NCBI RefSeq assembly: GCF_003815535.1
Contig: NZ_RPFZ01000001.1
Span: 1-64,000, forward strand
DNA length: 64,000 bases
Direction: 5' to 3'
DNA from: Aurantiacibacter spongiae
GTDB lineage: Bacteria > Pseudomonadota > Alphaproteobacteria > Sphingomonadales > Sphingomonadaceae
Shown: piece by piece, positions 36,243 to 46,149 of the stretch
How positions within the stretch are numbered: the stretch's first letter is position 1
Layout: each line of letters begins with the position of its first letter
Notes under the pieces: model-generated
Database searches by the model: none
Told to the model about the DNA's origin: nothing
Seen by the model: the letters and a program-made list of their open reading frames with translations, nothing else
Position numbers and translations under genes: made by a program

Positions 36243-37526
36243 TCAGCGCCCCGGATAGACCGGGTGGGCCGCGCACAACTCGCTGACCTCGCGGCGAACC
36301 CGTTCTTCAACCTGCGCATCGCCCTCTTCGCCGTTGCGGCTCATCCCGTCCACGACGTCTCCTATCAGCTTGCCGATCGTGCGGAATTCTTCCGTCCCGA
36401 AGCCGCGGGTCGTTCCCGCCGGTGTGCCGAGACGGATACCGCTGGTGACGAAGGGGCTTCGCGTGTCGAAGGGAATACCGTTCTTGTTGCAGGTCAGCCA
36501 GGCCCGGTCGAGCCCCTTTTCCGCAGCCTTGCCTGTCACATCCTTGGGGGTGAGATCGACCAGCATAGAGTGGTTGTCCGTTCCGCCCGACACGATGCGC
36601 AATCCGTTCTCTTCCAGGCTCTCGGCGAGCGCCCGGGCATTGGCGACCACGTTCGCCGCATATTGCCGGAATTCCGGTCGCAAGGCCTCGCGGAAGGCGA
36701 CGGCCTTGGCAGCGACGATATGCATCAGCGGGCCGCCCTGCATGCCGGGAAAGACCGCCATGTTGATCGGCTTCGACAGCTCCTCGTCGTTCCACAGTAT
36801 GACGCCCGAACGCGGACCGCGCAGGCTCTTGTGCGTGGTGGTGGTGACGACGTGGGCGTGGGGGAAGGGGCTGGGATGCGCGCCGCCGGCGACGAGACCG
36901 GAAATATGGCTCATGTCGACCATCAGCCAGGCGCCGACCTCGTCCGCCACCCGGCGAAAGGCCGCCCAGTCCCACTCGCGAGAATAGGCCGTGCCCCCGG
37001 CGATGATGAGCTTGGGCCGGTGCTCCTTCGCGGTCGCCATCACCGCGTCCATGTCGATCAGCTCGTCGTCCCGCCGCACGCCGTAGGCGACGGGGTTGAA
37101 CCACTTGCCGCTCATGTTCACGGGCGATCCGTGCGTCAGATGACCGCCCGAATTGAGGTCCAGCCCCATGAAGGTGTCCCCCGGTTGCAGGAGCGCCAGG
37201 AACACCGCCTGGTTCATCTGGCTTCCCGAATTGGGCTGCACGTTGGCGAACTGACAGCCGAACAGGTCCTTCGCCCGTTCGATCGCCAGCGTCTCGACGA
37301 CATCGGCGTAGTCGCAACCGCCGTAATAGCGCTTTCCCGGATAGCCTTCGGCATACTTGTTGGTGAAGACGCTGCCCGCCGCCTCCAGCACGGCGGTAGA
37401 GGCGATGTTCTCGCTGGCGATCAGCTCGATCTTGGTCTGCTGGCGCTCGAGTTCGTCGCGGCAGGCCTGATAGACCTCCGGATCGGCCTGTTCGAGCGTG
37501 TCGTTCCAGAAGCGGTTGTCAATCAT
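36243..37526 (-). CDS. glyA: Serine hydroxymethyltransferase
   Basis: PLP enzyme that converts serine and tetrahydrofolate to glycine and methylene-THF, 427 aa. The PLP lysine is in [13 protein letters not shown]. The family N-terminus ALxxADPEVYxA and IELIASENI, and [11 protein letters not shown] are present. The start ATG 37526 lies inside the end of rpiB (8-base overlap), so the two are coupled. The rpiB-glyA-nrdR order is common in sphingomonads and links one-carbon and nucleotide supply. Confidence 0.96.
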   Translation of the reverse strand: MIDNRFWNDTLEQADPEVYQACRDELERQQTKIELIASENIASTAVLEAAGSVFTNKYAEGYPGKRYYGGCDYADVVETLAIERAKDLFGCQFANVQPNSGSQMNQAVFLALLQPGDTFMGLDLNSGGHLTHGSPVNMSGKWFNPVAYGVRRDDELIDMDAVMATAKEHRPKLIIAGGTAYSREWDWAAFRRVADEVGAWLMVDMSHISGLVAGGAHPSPFPHAHVVTTTTHKSLRGPRSGVILWNDEELSKPINMAVFPGMQGGPLMHIVAAKAVAFREALRPEFRQYAANVVANARALAESLEENGLRIVSGGTDNHSMLVDLTPKDVTGKAAEKGLDRAWLTCNKNGIPFDTRSPFVTSGIRLGTPAGTTRGFGTEEFRTIGKLIGDVVDGMSRNGEEGDAQVEERVRREVSELCAAHPVYPGR

Positions 37527-37971
37527 GGTTATCTCGGACGTCGGGGTTGGACAACTGGTCGACCCGGCGCTGGTGCCGGTCGCCAAGGAATTCGGTTTCG
37601 AGAAAGGCGGAGAGGCAGGCCTTCGCCATTTCCAACCCCGTCAGTCGTGCCCCCATCGCGATGACATTGGCGTCGTTGTGCGACCGGGCGAGTTCTGCGG
37701 AAAGCGGTTCGGATACCAGTGCGCTGCGGCAGGCGGGGTTGCGGTTGACGGCAATCGAAATCCCGATGCCGCTGCCGCACAGCGCCACGCCGCGCTCGGC
37801 CGTTCCATCGGCGATCACGGAGGCAAGCCTGTAGCCGAACAGGGGATAATCGACACTGTCGGTCGTATCCGGACCGAGATCGGCCACCTCGTGTCCCTGC
37901 TCCATCATCCATTCGCGCAATTGCGCCTTCAGGTCGACGGCGGCGTGATCGGATACGATGGCTATCTTCAT
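37519..37971 (-). CDS. rpiB: Ribose 5-phosphate isomerase B
   Basis: Interconverts ribose 5-phosphate and ribulose 5-phosphate in the pentose phosphate pathway, 150 aa. The N-terminus [13 protein letters not shown] carries the substrate-binding Asp-His. The active-site cysteine is in [17 protein letters not shown] (Cys near residue 66), and the following SxxxA(R)[11 protein letters not shown] is conserved. It overlaps glyA by eight bases. Cytoplasmic dimer in the family. Confidence 0.94.
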   Translation of the reverse strand: MKIAIVSDHAAVDLKAQLREWMMEQGHEVADLGPDTTDSVDYPLFGYRLASVIADGTAERGVALCGSGIGISIAVNRNPACRSALVSEPLSAELARSHNDANVIAMGARLTGLEMAKACLSAFLETEFLGDRHQRRVDQLSNPDVRDNHD

Positions 37972-38033
37972 GGCGCCCGCTCTTAGGCAATGGGCGGCAA
38001 CGGCGCCACCCTCGAAAATGGTCTGTCGTCAGC

Positions 38034-38600
38034 CTATTGCGAAGCGTCCGACTGGCGTTCCTGCATGATCCGGGTGACGTCGGCGCGCAGCTGGTCCTGC
38101 AAGGCCGGAACGCCCTCCATGTAATCGTTCATGTAGGCCTGGTTCGCCTCGGCGAAGGCGGGGTGGCTGTTGATTTCCATCGACCGCGCGAGAAACCCGT
38201 GGCCCGCCGGCGAGGTTACGAAAGCGTGCAGACCCTCGAGTTCCGCGCGCGTGAAGGTGTCCGCATAGGCCAGCGCCATGCTGTCCATGAGCGGGCCGAG
38301 GTGATCCTCCAGCGTCCGGCGGGAGAGCGCGATCACCCTTTCCCGGTGCCGTTCGAGCGCCGCCGCCAGCTTCGGATCGTCCCGCAGTCCCGCGGCGGTG
38401 TTTAGCATCTGCGCGGTCAGCTGGTCGACGAAGCCGGTAAACAGGTCCATCCGCGTTTCCGGCGGAAAGCCGTTGTCGATGATCTCACGCGCCAGCCCGA
38501 GCTCGGTCGGCGGTGCGCGCTCTGCTTCCTGCGCGCAGGCGGCGAACGGCATCGCCGCGATCAGGGCGGCACCGGCGATGGCGGTTCGTATCGCGCGCAT
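38034..38600 (-). CDS. Secreted DUF2059-type protein
   Basis: 188 aa with a Sec signal peptide (cleavage near ACA-QEA, residue 23). The Cys at 22 lacks a proper lipobox (F-A-A-C), so lipidation is unlikely. The mature part is helical, with a DUF2059-like region (about 90-170) that includes FTRAELEGLHAFVTSPAGHGFL. The function of the family is unknown; it occurs in the periplasm of many Gram-negatives. The start ATG 38600 has CAGGA upstream; an ATG six codons earlier is possible. It follows rpoD by 23 bases. Confidence 0.75.
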   Translation of the reverse strand: MRAIRTAIAGAALIAAMPFAACAQEAERAPPTELGLAREIIDNGFPPETRMDLFTGFVDQLTAQMLNTAAGLRDDPKLAAALERHRERVIALSRRTLEDHLGPLMDSMALAYADTFTRAELEGLHAFVTSPAGHGFLARSMEINSHPAFAEANQAYMNDYMEGVPALQDQLRADVTRIMQERQSDASQ

Positions 38601-38623
38601 GTTTCCTGCCCCCGGCATGATGG

Positions 38624-40660
<2,037 letters not shown>

Positions 40661-40668
40661 AGATGCAG

Positions 40669-42561
40669 TCAATCCGTTTCCCGTTCGTCGCCCGCCGCCT
40701 CTTGCGCGCCGGACGATGAACCAAATGTGTCATGAGCCGGAGCGGCCCGTTTGCGTGCCATCTGCCCGAGTCGCAACTCTATTTCCAGCTTTCGTTTCCG
40801 CAACCTCTGCTGCTCGGCGAAAGCGCCTTCCGGATCATCTGCGAAACGGGCGGTGGCCGCGACGATAGCCGCCTCCAGCGCCGGCCTCTCGACCAGCAGG
40901 GACACGGCTTCGGCCAGATCCTCCCTCGCGTCGTCCGGATCTGAACCTTCGACGAGGAAGGAGAAACGGGCTTTATCCGGCGGCGGCGGCAGGATGCCTG
41001 CATGCGATATGGGCGATCCGGCAGCGTCTTCAAGCGTTTCGGCACGTTCCAGCAGATAATCGACCGCTTCTACCAGTTGCGGATCGCCAGACGCCAGCTT
41101 CAGCAAGCTGTCGGCATGTCGGTGAATCTCGTGCGGAAACCGAGCAAGACCATTCAGGACCGCTGCGGTCAACTTCCTTAAATTGTCGTCTCTATTGACA
41201 ACGCGTTGCAGAACTGGGGTCAGTTTTCGCGTAAGTGCCTCGGTTTTGCGGAAGATTGCTTTTCGATTATCCTGCTGTTTCCGAAAGTGATCGCTATGCG
41301 ATCTGCGTAATGCGAAAAATCTGGTTAGAAACCTTTCTTCAAGATGCTTCCTTTGAAATCGGTCCGAGATACCTTCGCCATGCCCGAGAAGCCGTGCCTT
41401 CAGATCGGAAAAACTATCGGTCGAGTTCAACTCTGATCTCGCGACTTCAAACTCCCATATGAAATCCTCTAGCGTTTTAGCGTCTCTAATTAGGTTCTCC
41501 ATCGCGCTAGAACCCCGCTGACTAACCAGATCGTCCGGGTCCATCCCGGCGGGCAGGGTCGCGATCCGCAGCGAATGACCGGGGCGCAGCAGCGGGAGGG
41601 TCCGTTCCGCCGCGCGCATCGCGGCGCGCCGGCCGGCCTGATCGCCGTCGAGGCACAGGACCGGCTTGTCCGCCATCCGCCATAAAAGCTCGATCTGCTG
41701 TTCGGTGAGCGCCGTACCCATGGGCGCGACCGCATCCTCTATCCCGGCGGCGGCCAGTGCGATCACGTCCATGTAGCCCTCGACCACCACGACCCGGCCC
41801 GTCTTGCGCGAGGCGGCGGCGGCGCGGTGAATGTTGTAGAGCGTACGCCCCTTGTCGAAGAGCGGCGTGTCGGGACTGTTCAGGTATTTGGCAACGCCCT
41901 CGCGGTCTTCCAGGATGCGCCCCCCGAACGCGATCACCCGCTCGCGCGCATCCTGGATGGGCAGCATGACGCGGCCGCGGAAGCGCGCGTAGGGCAGCTT
42001 GTCCTCGACCTTTATCAGCAGGCCCGCCTCGATCAGCAGCGCATCGTCGAAATCGCCCAGCGCCTTGCGCATGGCCTGCCGGTCGTCGGGCGCGAAGCCG
42101 AAGCCGAACCGTTCTATCGTGCGCGGATCGAAGCCGCGACGATCGAGATAGGCGCGGGCCGCCTCGCCGGCGGGAGAGCGCAACTGACCTGCGAACCACC
42201 CCTGTGCGGCCTGCATAACGTCATGCAGCGTGGCGCGCTGCTCGGCCTTTTTCGCCGCGCGCGGATCGGGGGCGGGGACGTCCATGCCCGCTTGTGCCGC
42301 CAGCTCCTTGACGGCATCCATGAATTCCAGACCGCGCTGCTCCATCAGCCAGTCGATCGCGCCGCCATGCGCCTGGCAGCCGAAGCAGTGGTAGAACCCC
42401 TTCTGGTCGTTGACCGTGAAGCTGGGCGTCGCCTCGTTATGGAACGGACAGCAGGCTTTCCACTCCCGCCCGGCGCGCTGCAGCTTGGTGGTGCGGTTGA
42501 TCAGCGTGGAGAGCGTGATCCGGCTCTTCAGCTCGTCCAGCCATTGGGGGGAGAGGGCCAT
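40669..42561 (-). CDS. dnaG: DNA primase
   Basis: Replicative primase, 630 aa. The zinc-binding domain ligands are C38, H41, C59 and C62. The TOPRIM domain has [12 protein letters not shown] and the metal site [12 protein letters not shown]. The C-terminal helicase-interaction part starts near residue 430. The segment 41161-41520 (residues about 347-467) is far poorer in G+C than the rest: I count 172 of 360, about 48 percent, with codon choice unlike the flanks, which suggests a recombined patch. The reading frame remains intact. Start ATG 42561. Confidence 0.96.
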   Translation of the reverse strand: MALSPQWLDELKSRITLSTLINRTTKLQRAGREWKACCPFHNEATPSFTVNDQKGFYHCFGCQAHGGAIDWLMEQRGLEFMDAVKELAAQAGMDVPAPDPRAAKKAEQRATLHDVMQAAQGWFAGQLRSPAGEAARAYLDRRGFDPRTIERFGFGFAPDDRQAMRKALGDFDDALLIEAGLLIKVEDKLPYARFRGRVMLPIQDARERVIAFGGRILEDREGVAKYLNSPDTPLFDKGRTLYNIHRAAAASRKTGRVVVVEGYMDVIALAAAGIEDAVAPMGTALTEQQIELLWRMADKPVLCLDGDQAGRRAAMRAAERTLPLLRPGHSLRIATLPAGMDPDDLVSQRGSSAMENLIRDAKTLEDFIWEFEVARSELNSTDSFSDLKARLLGHGEGISDRFQRKHLEERFLTRFFALRRSHSDHFRKQQDNRKAIFRKTEALTRKLTPVLQRVVNRDDNLRKLTAAVLNGLARFPHEIHRHADSLLKLASGDPQLVEAVDYLLERAETLEDAAGSPISHAGILPPPPDKARFSFLVEGSDPDDAREDLAEAVSLLVERPALEAAIVAATARFADDPEGAFAEQQRLRKRKLEIELRLGQMARKRAAPAHDTFGSSSGAQEAAGDERETD

Positions 42562-42654
42562 GATCTACCAACCTGAGCGACGATGCGCGGCAAACTCCGC
42601 TTTCGCGGGCGGAACCAAACCGATCGTGCGGCACCCTAGCAAACGACCGACGCG

Positions 42655-43416
42655 CTACATACCCCCTGCAACCGCGTCCGCCGCATCGCGGTCGCCCGGC
42701 CACGGGGCATTCGCACTGGCGGTGAGCGAATCCATCTGCAACTCGTAGGCTTTTGCCGATCCTTCGGGCGGCTGCGTGGATTGCCAGAAGAAGGTCAGCG
42801 TTTCGCCATCGCGCCAGCCATCCCCGCCAACCACGCGCCATACCAGCTGGCCGTTGTCGAGCTGCACCTTGATGTCGGCATCGTCCCCCAGCGCCTCGCG
42901 CGCCTGTTCGACATCGTAGCCGATGACGTTGGCGAAGCCGGCGGCGGGCCGTGTCATGCGGAAGACCATCGTCTGCGGCACGGGGGCGGCCGGATCGGGG
43001 GCTTCCATGTCCGGACGACCGAGCCCGATGCGGTGGACATAGGTGTAGAGCGCGCCTTCGGCCTGCGCGGCGGTGTCGCACTCGCCCTCCGGCGGGGTGA
43101 CCTGACCGGGCGCGGGATCGGCGTCGGCCTCCGCCATGTCATCCTCGCTACCTTCGGGAGCGGGGCAGGCCACGTAGCTGACCATCTGGCCCAGGACCGT
43201 GCCGTCCGCGGCGGTCAGCACGGTGGTCGTCTCCGGTCCCCCCGGGCCGGCGATGCGCGGGCCAAGCGGAATGTTGCGAAGCGCCGCGGCGACGAGCGTG
43301 CGCGGGCCGGCGTCCGTCGTGCTGGCGGTCGGCGTGGGCGCGGGCTGCGGCTCCGCGCCGCATGCTGCCAGCATTGGGCCGAGCGCGAGGGGGAGGGCGA
43401 CAAGGCCGATCCTCAC
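42655..43416 (-). CDS. Putative lipoprotein of unknown function
   Basis: 253 aa, GTG start at 43416 that overlaps the yqeY stop (GTGA). It has a lipoprotein signal with lipobox L-A-A-C, lipidated cysteine at C19, then a Pro/Thr/Ala-rich linker (20-35). The body has no recognised domain. It contains a Pro/Asp/Glu-rich loop (about 85-110) bounded by two cysteines that could form a disulfide, and a beta-rich C-terminal half (LVWRVVGGDGWRDGETLTFFW). Its position between yqeY and dnaG is unusual for the macromolecular-synthesis operon. Confidence 0.72.
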   Translation of the reverse strand: MRIGLVALPLALGPMLAACGAEPQPAPTPTASTTDAGPRTLVAAALRNIPLGPRIAGPGGPETTTVLTAADGTVLGQMVSYVACPAPEGSEDDMAEADADPAPGQVTPPEGECDTAAQAEGALYTYVHRIGLGRPDMEAPDPAAPVPQTMVFRMTRPAAGFANVIGYDVEQAREALGDDADIKVQLDNGQLVWRVVGGDGWRDGETLTFFWQSTQPPEGSAKAYELQMDSLTASANAPWPGDRDAADAVAGGM

Positions 43417-43865
43417 GACAGCGATTCCTTCACCAGCGCGCTCGCTCTCGTCATGTCGAGTTCGGCCCCGTGTCGCGCCTTCAGCTCGCCCATCACGCGG
43501 CCCATGTCCTTCACGCCGTCGGCCCCGGTATCGGCCTTCACCCGTTCGATGGCGGCGCGGGTTTGGGCCTCGTCCATCTGCTGCGGAAGGAATTCCTCGA
43601 TCACGGCGAGTTCGGCCTTTTCCTGTTCGGCCAGTTCGGTACGCCCGCCCTCCTCGTACATCTGGATCGATTCGCGCCGTTGCTTGGCCATCTTCTGGAG
43701 AACGTCCGTCACCAGGGCGTCGTCATCCGCGCTCGCCTTGCCAGTCCGCTCCTCGATGTCGCGATCCTTAATCCTGGCGCTCACGAGCCTGAGGGCGGCG
43801 ACCCGCTCCTTGTCCCTGGCCTTCATGGCGGCGACGGTTTCGGTCTTTATTCGATCACGCAGCAT
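43413..43865 (-). CDS. GatB/YqeY domain protein
   Basis: YqeY-type protein, 150 aa, homologous to the tail of the GatB/GatE amidotransferase subunits that contacts tRNA. The N-terminal helical domain begins MLRDRIKTETVAAMK and contains LRLVSARIKDRDIEER; the C-terminal domain has EKAELAVIEEFLPQQM and a final ARHGAELDMTRAS string. It may help tRNA-dependent amidation, but the role of stand-alone YqeY is unproven. Start ATG 43865 with AGGA upstream. First gene of the run into dnaG-rpoD, divergent from carA. Confidence 0.87.
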   Translation of the reverse strand: MLRDRIKTETVAAMKARDKERVAALRLVSARIKDRDIEERTGKASADDDALVTDVLQKMAKQRRESIQMYEEGGRTELAEQEKAELAVIEEFLPQQMDEAQTRAAIERVKADTGADGVKDMGRVMGELKARHGAELDMTRASALVKESLS

Positions 43866-44016
43866 GGTGTTTCCTGTGGATGGTCTGGCGTCCTGATAGT
43901 GCAGTGCGCCGATAAGCCAAGTGTTCCTCGCGATGGCCGCTTGACGGGGGCCGCAACCGGGCCTAGCCGCTGGGACTTAGCACACATCACCGGTCACTTC
44001 TCTTCGGGAGCCCCCT

Positions 44017-45198
44017 ATGGCGTTTTCCGCCTTTTCTTCTGCGCGTAGCACGGGGCCGACCGGCGTTCTTGTCCTTGCCGACGGCACGGTGATCCGTGGC
44101 CACGGCTTCGGCGCCACCGGGCAGGCGGTCGGGGAGGTCTGCTTCAACACCGCGATGACCGGCTATCAGGAAGTGATGACCGATCCGTCCTACGCCGCGC
44201 AGATCGTCACCTTCACCTTTCCCCATGTCGGCAATGTCGGCGCGAACCCGGAAGACGTGGAAAGCCGGGTGGAGGCGGCGGTCGGCTGCATCGTGCGCGA
44301 GGAGGTGACTGCCAGTTCCAACTTCCGCGCCAGCGCGCAGTTCGCCGAGTGGATGGCCCGGACGGGGCGGATCGGCCTGTCGGGCGTGGATACCCGCGCG
44401 CTGACCCGGCGTATCCGCATGAACGGCGCGCCCAACGCGGTCATCGCTCACGATCCGAAGGGCGAGTTCGATATCGACGCGCTGGTACGGCGCGCGCAGG
44501 ACTTTCCCGGGCTGGAGGGCATGGACCTCGCCAGCCGGGTCAGCCGGGAGATCAGCGAGCGGTGGGAGGGCGGCCACTGGACGCTGGGCGAAGGCTACGG
44601 CGCCGCGCCCGAGGTGGAGCGCCCGCACGTCGTCGCCATCGATTACGGCAGCAAGGACAACATCTTCCGCAGTCTCGCCCGCGCCGGCGCGCGGGTGACG
44701 GTGGTGCCGGCGAAAATATCGCTGGAAGAGGTGCTGGCGCTGGAGCCGGACGGCGTGTTCCTCTCCAACGGCCCCGGCGATCCGGCGGCGACGGGCGCAT
44801 ACGCGGTGCCGGTGATCAAGGCGCTGCTGGAGCGCGACGTACCGATCTTCGGCATCTGCCTCGGCCACCAGATGCTGGCGCTGGCGGCGGGGGCGAAGAC
44901 GGCCAAGATGCACCAGGGCCACCGCGGCGCGAACCACCCGGTCCAGCGCGTCGGGGAAGGGTGGGGCGACACCACCGGCCTCGTCGAGATCACCAGCATG
45001 AACCACGGCTTCGCGGTCGACGGCGACACCCTGCCTGATGGCGTCGAGCAGACGCATGTGTCGCTGTTCGACGGCTCCAACTGCGGCATCGCCATCAGCG
45101 GAAAGAAGGCGTTCGGGGTGCAGTATCACCCGGAGGCGAGCCCGGGGCCGCAGGACAGTTTCTACCTGTTCGAGAAGTTCGTGGGGATGCTGGGGTGA
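44017..45198 (+). CDS. carA: Carbamoyl-phosphate synthase small subunit
   Basis: Glutaminase subunit that feeds ammonia to CarB for pyrimidine and arginine synthesis, 393 aa. The N-terminal half has GxATGQAVGEVCFNTAMTG and YQEVMTDPSY. The class I glutaminase domain has nucleophile C281 in FGICLGHQM, with the His and Glu in QYHPEASPGP. The start is ATG 44017, with no strong ribosome-binding site. In most relatives carB follows at once; here 951 bases of unrelated sequence intervene. A weak candidate promoter TTGACG lies near 43944 in the 151-base gap to divergent yqeY. Confidence 0.97.
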   Translation: MAFSAFSSARSTGPTGVLVLADGTVIRGHGFGATGQAVGEVCFNTAMTGYQEVMTDPSYAAQIVTFTFPHVGNVGANPEDVESRVEAAVGCIVREEVTASSNFRASAQFAEWMARTGRIGLSGVDTRALTRRIRMNGAPNAVIAHDPKGEFDIDALVRRAQDFPGLEGMDLASRVSREISERWEGGHWTLGEGYGAAPEVERPHVVAIDYGSKDNIFRSLARAGARVTVVPAKISLEEVLALEPDGVFLSNGPGDPAATGAYAVPVIKALLERDVPIFGICLGHQMLALAAGAKTAKMHQGHRGANHPVQRVGEGWGDTTGLVEITSMNHGFAVDGDTLPDGVEQTHVSLFDGSNCGIAISGKKAFGVQYHPEASPGPQDSFYLFEKFVGMLG

Positions 45199-45575
45199 GT
45201 GAAACGGTCGATTATGATCGCGTCTGGCTTCCTCAGATTGTTTGGTATTGCAGGCTCATTGCTGACGATCGGAAGCTCAACATGGCTTTTGAACAATCGG
45301 GAGATAAGATTTGGACGTCGGTCGTCAATTACGATGAATTGGTGGAGCAAGTTCTCGATGTTCCGCTCGATATTCGGTTCAGCGCCATTCTTTCGACTTC
45401 GGCATCTGCCGATTTAAAGAAAGCTCTCGCGGAATTCCTAAATATGTTCACAGCGTTCGATGATGCGGTAGGTCGATCGGGTCGGCCTGATTTACAGTCG
45501 CGAGAGTGGCGCGAAATTCAAGCCCGTGCCCATGATGTTGAAGTGCTGGCCTTCGTTGAAGGGGTGGGTCGGTAA
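45195..45575 (+). CDS. Low-GC orphan protein between carA and carB
   Basis: 126 aa, no recognised family. The GTG start overlaps the carA stop (GTGA), and its TAA stop overlaps the ATG of the degenerate carB start that follows (TAATG). So it was once spliced neatly between carA and an older carB. It is mixed alpha/beta by eye with no signal or membrane segment; strings include WYCRLIADDRKLNMAF and ALAEFLNMFTAFDDA. I count 114 G+C in 45241-45480, 47.5 percent, well under the window average, so recent transfer is likely. Could be an accessory or immunity-type gene; nothing in the sequence decides this. Confidence 0.65.
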   Translation: MSETVDYDRVWLPQIVWYCRLIADDRKLNMAFEQSGDKIWTSVVNYDELVEQVLDVPLDIRFSAILSTSASADLKKALAEFLNMFTAFDDAVGRSGRPDLQSREWREIQARAHDVEVLAFVEGVGR

Positions 45576-45620
45576 TGCCCCAACGCACCGACATCTCCTC
45601 GATGCACGTTATCGACGCCG
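45575..45620 (+). pseudogene. Degenerate duplicate of the carB 5' end
   Basis: The 46 bases from this ATG match the first 46 bases of the intact carB (46150-46195) at 38 positions. The predicted peptide MPQRTDISSMHVIDA corresponds to [15 protein letters not shown] of CarB. Five of the eight differences are at third codon positions. Homology stops abruptly at 45620, where the repeat cassette begins; the frame then runs to a TGA at 45671. It marks where carB started before the cassette was inserted, or a long target duplication made by that insertion. Confidence 0.8.
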
Positions 45621-45626
45621 CGAACT

Positions 45627-45665
45627 CCCTTCCCCTTGGGGAAGAGTTGGGGATGGGGGTTCGGC
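45627..45665 (+). repeat. Left REP-like hairpin repeat
   Basis: CCCTTCCCC and GGGGAAGAG flank a TT centre (45627-45646) and form a stem with one mismatch. A tail GTTGGGGATGGGGGTTCGG follows. The whole unit is the reverse complement of the copy at 46093-46125 apart from a few changes. The minus-strand copies at 45701-45738 and 46093-46125 carry the same tail (CCCATCCC) before the stem. Confidence 0.75.
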
Positions 45666-45700
45666 GGTGGTGAGGGAGAGTGAGCTTTCTGGCGTGGTAC

Positions 45701-45738
45701 ACCCATCCCCCGGCCTCTTCCCTCTAGGGAAGGGGAGG
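45701..45738 (-). repeat. Middle REP-like hairpin repeat, overlaps the nuclease stop
   Basis: The tail ACCCATCCCCC precedes a stem (45714-45723 with 45726-45735) of ten pairs including one G-T wobble around a CT centre. The stop codon of the DUF559 gene (45726-45724) lies in the centre of this stem, and its last codons Pro-Pro-Leu-Pro are encoded by the repeat itself. Orientation is opposite to the left copy, at a spacing of about 35 bases, which is the layout of a REPIN. Confidence 0.7.
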
Positions 45739-46080
45739 CTGGTTGCGGGCGAGGTGGATTTCTTCGCTGATGACTTGCAGAACGCCTTCTGTGTTGGCGA
45801 GAACGTCGTTGTTCCAGAAGCGGATCACCCGGTAGCCGTGGGCCTCGATGATCTCCGTTCGCCCGGCATCGGTGATGCTTTCAGCGTGTTGCCCACCGTC
45901 GAGTTCGATTGCGAATCGCAAGGAACGGCAGGCGAAATCGACGATGAAGTCGCCGATCTGGTGCTGCCGGGTGAATTTCGCGCCGCAAAGCTGACTACCG
46001 CGAATATGCGACCACAAGCGCCTCTCGGCATCGGTTGGATCCTTGCGCAGGTTTCGCGCGAGGCTGGTCAATCGCTTCAT
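45724..46080 (-). CDS. DUF559 (Vsr-like PD-(D/E)XK) nuclease
   Basis: 118 aa endonuclease-fold protein of the DUF559 family, related to very-short-patch-repair nucleases. The start is ATG 46080; a TTG 36 bases upstream lies in the right repeat and is not used. After an N-terminal helical RNLRKDPTDAERRLW, the fold has GAKFTRQHQIGDFIVDF (D48), then AIELDGGQH (E59, D61, H65) and GYRVIRFWNNDV, the expected acidic active site. The C-terminus PPLP is encoded by the middle repeat. It may nick or cut DNA in moving or maintaining the repeat, by analogy with RAYT proteins; this is inferred. Confidence 0.8.
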   Translation of the reverse strand: MKRLTSLARNLRKDPTDAERRLWSHIRGSQLCGAKFTRQHQIGDFIVDFACRSLRFAIELDGGQHAESITDAGRTEIIEAHGYRVIRFWNNDVLANTEGVLQVISEEIHLARNQPPLP

Positions 46081-46092
46081 TGTGAACGCCGT

Positions 46093-46125
46093 AACCCCAT
46101 CCCAACCCTTCCCCAAGGGGAAGGG
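46093..46125 (-). repeat. Right REP-like hairpin repeat
   Basis: CCCTTCCCC (46106-46114) and GGGGAAGGG (46117-46125) are exact inverted arms of 9 bp around AA. The tail AACCCCATCCCAA precedes it. This is the closest inverted copy of the left repeat, lies just upstream of the DUF559 start, and so the gene is bracketed by inverted copies. It ends 24 bases before the carB start codon. Confidence 0.75.
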
Positions 46126-46149
46126 CTTTCGATAGCATCAAGGCCCTAA

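Larger units (their letters stand above)
45621..46139. mobile_element. REP-like repeat plus DUF559 nuclease cassette inserted between carA and carB
   Basis: The element starts where the carB duplicate ends and finishes just before the carB ribosome-binding site (AAGG, 46140-46143). It holds three copies of a related hairpin sequence (45627-45665, 45701-45738, 46093-46125) and one gene, a small nuclease on the minus strand. Left and middle repeats are inverted to each other like a REPIN pair; the right copy is in the same orientation as the middle one. No transposase is present, so mobility would rest on the nuclease or on host recombination. Boundaries are by eye. Confidence 0.6.

Noticed and set aside
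45575-45673. Short open frame of 32 codons starting at the carB duplicate as a gene
   Set aside because: Its first 15 codons are a decayed copy of the carB start and the rest is the repeat; no ribosome-binding site of its own is evident and the peptide has no sign of selection.
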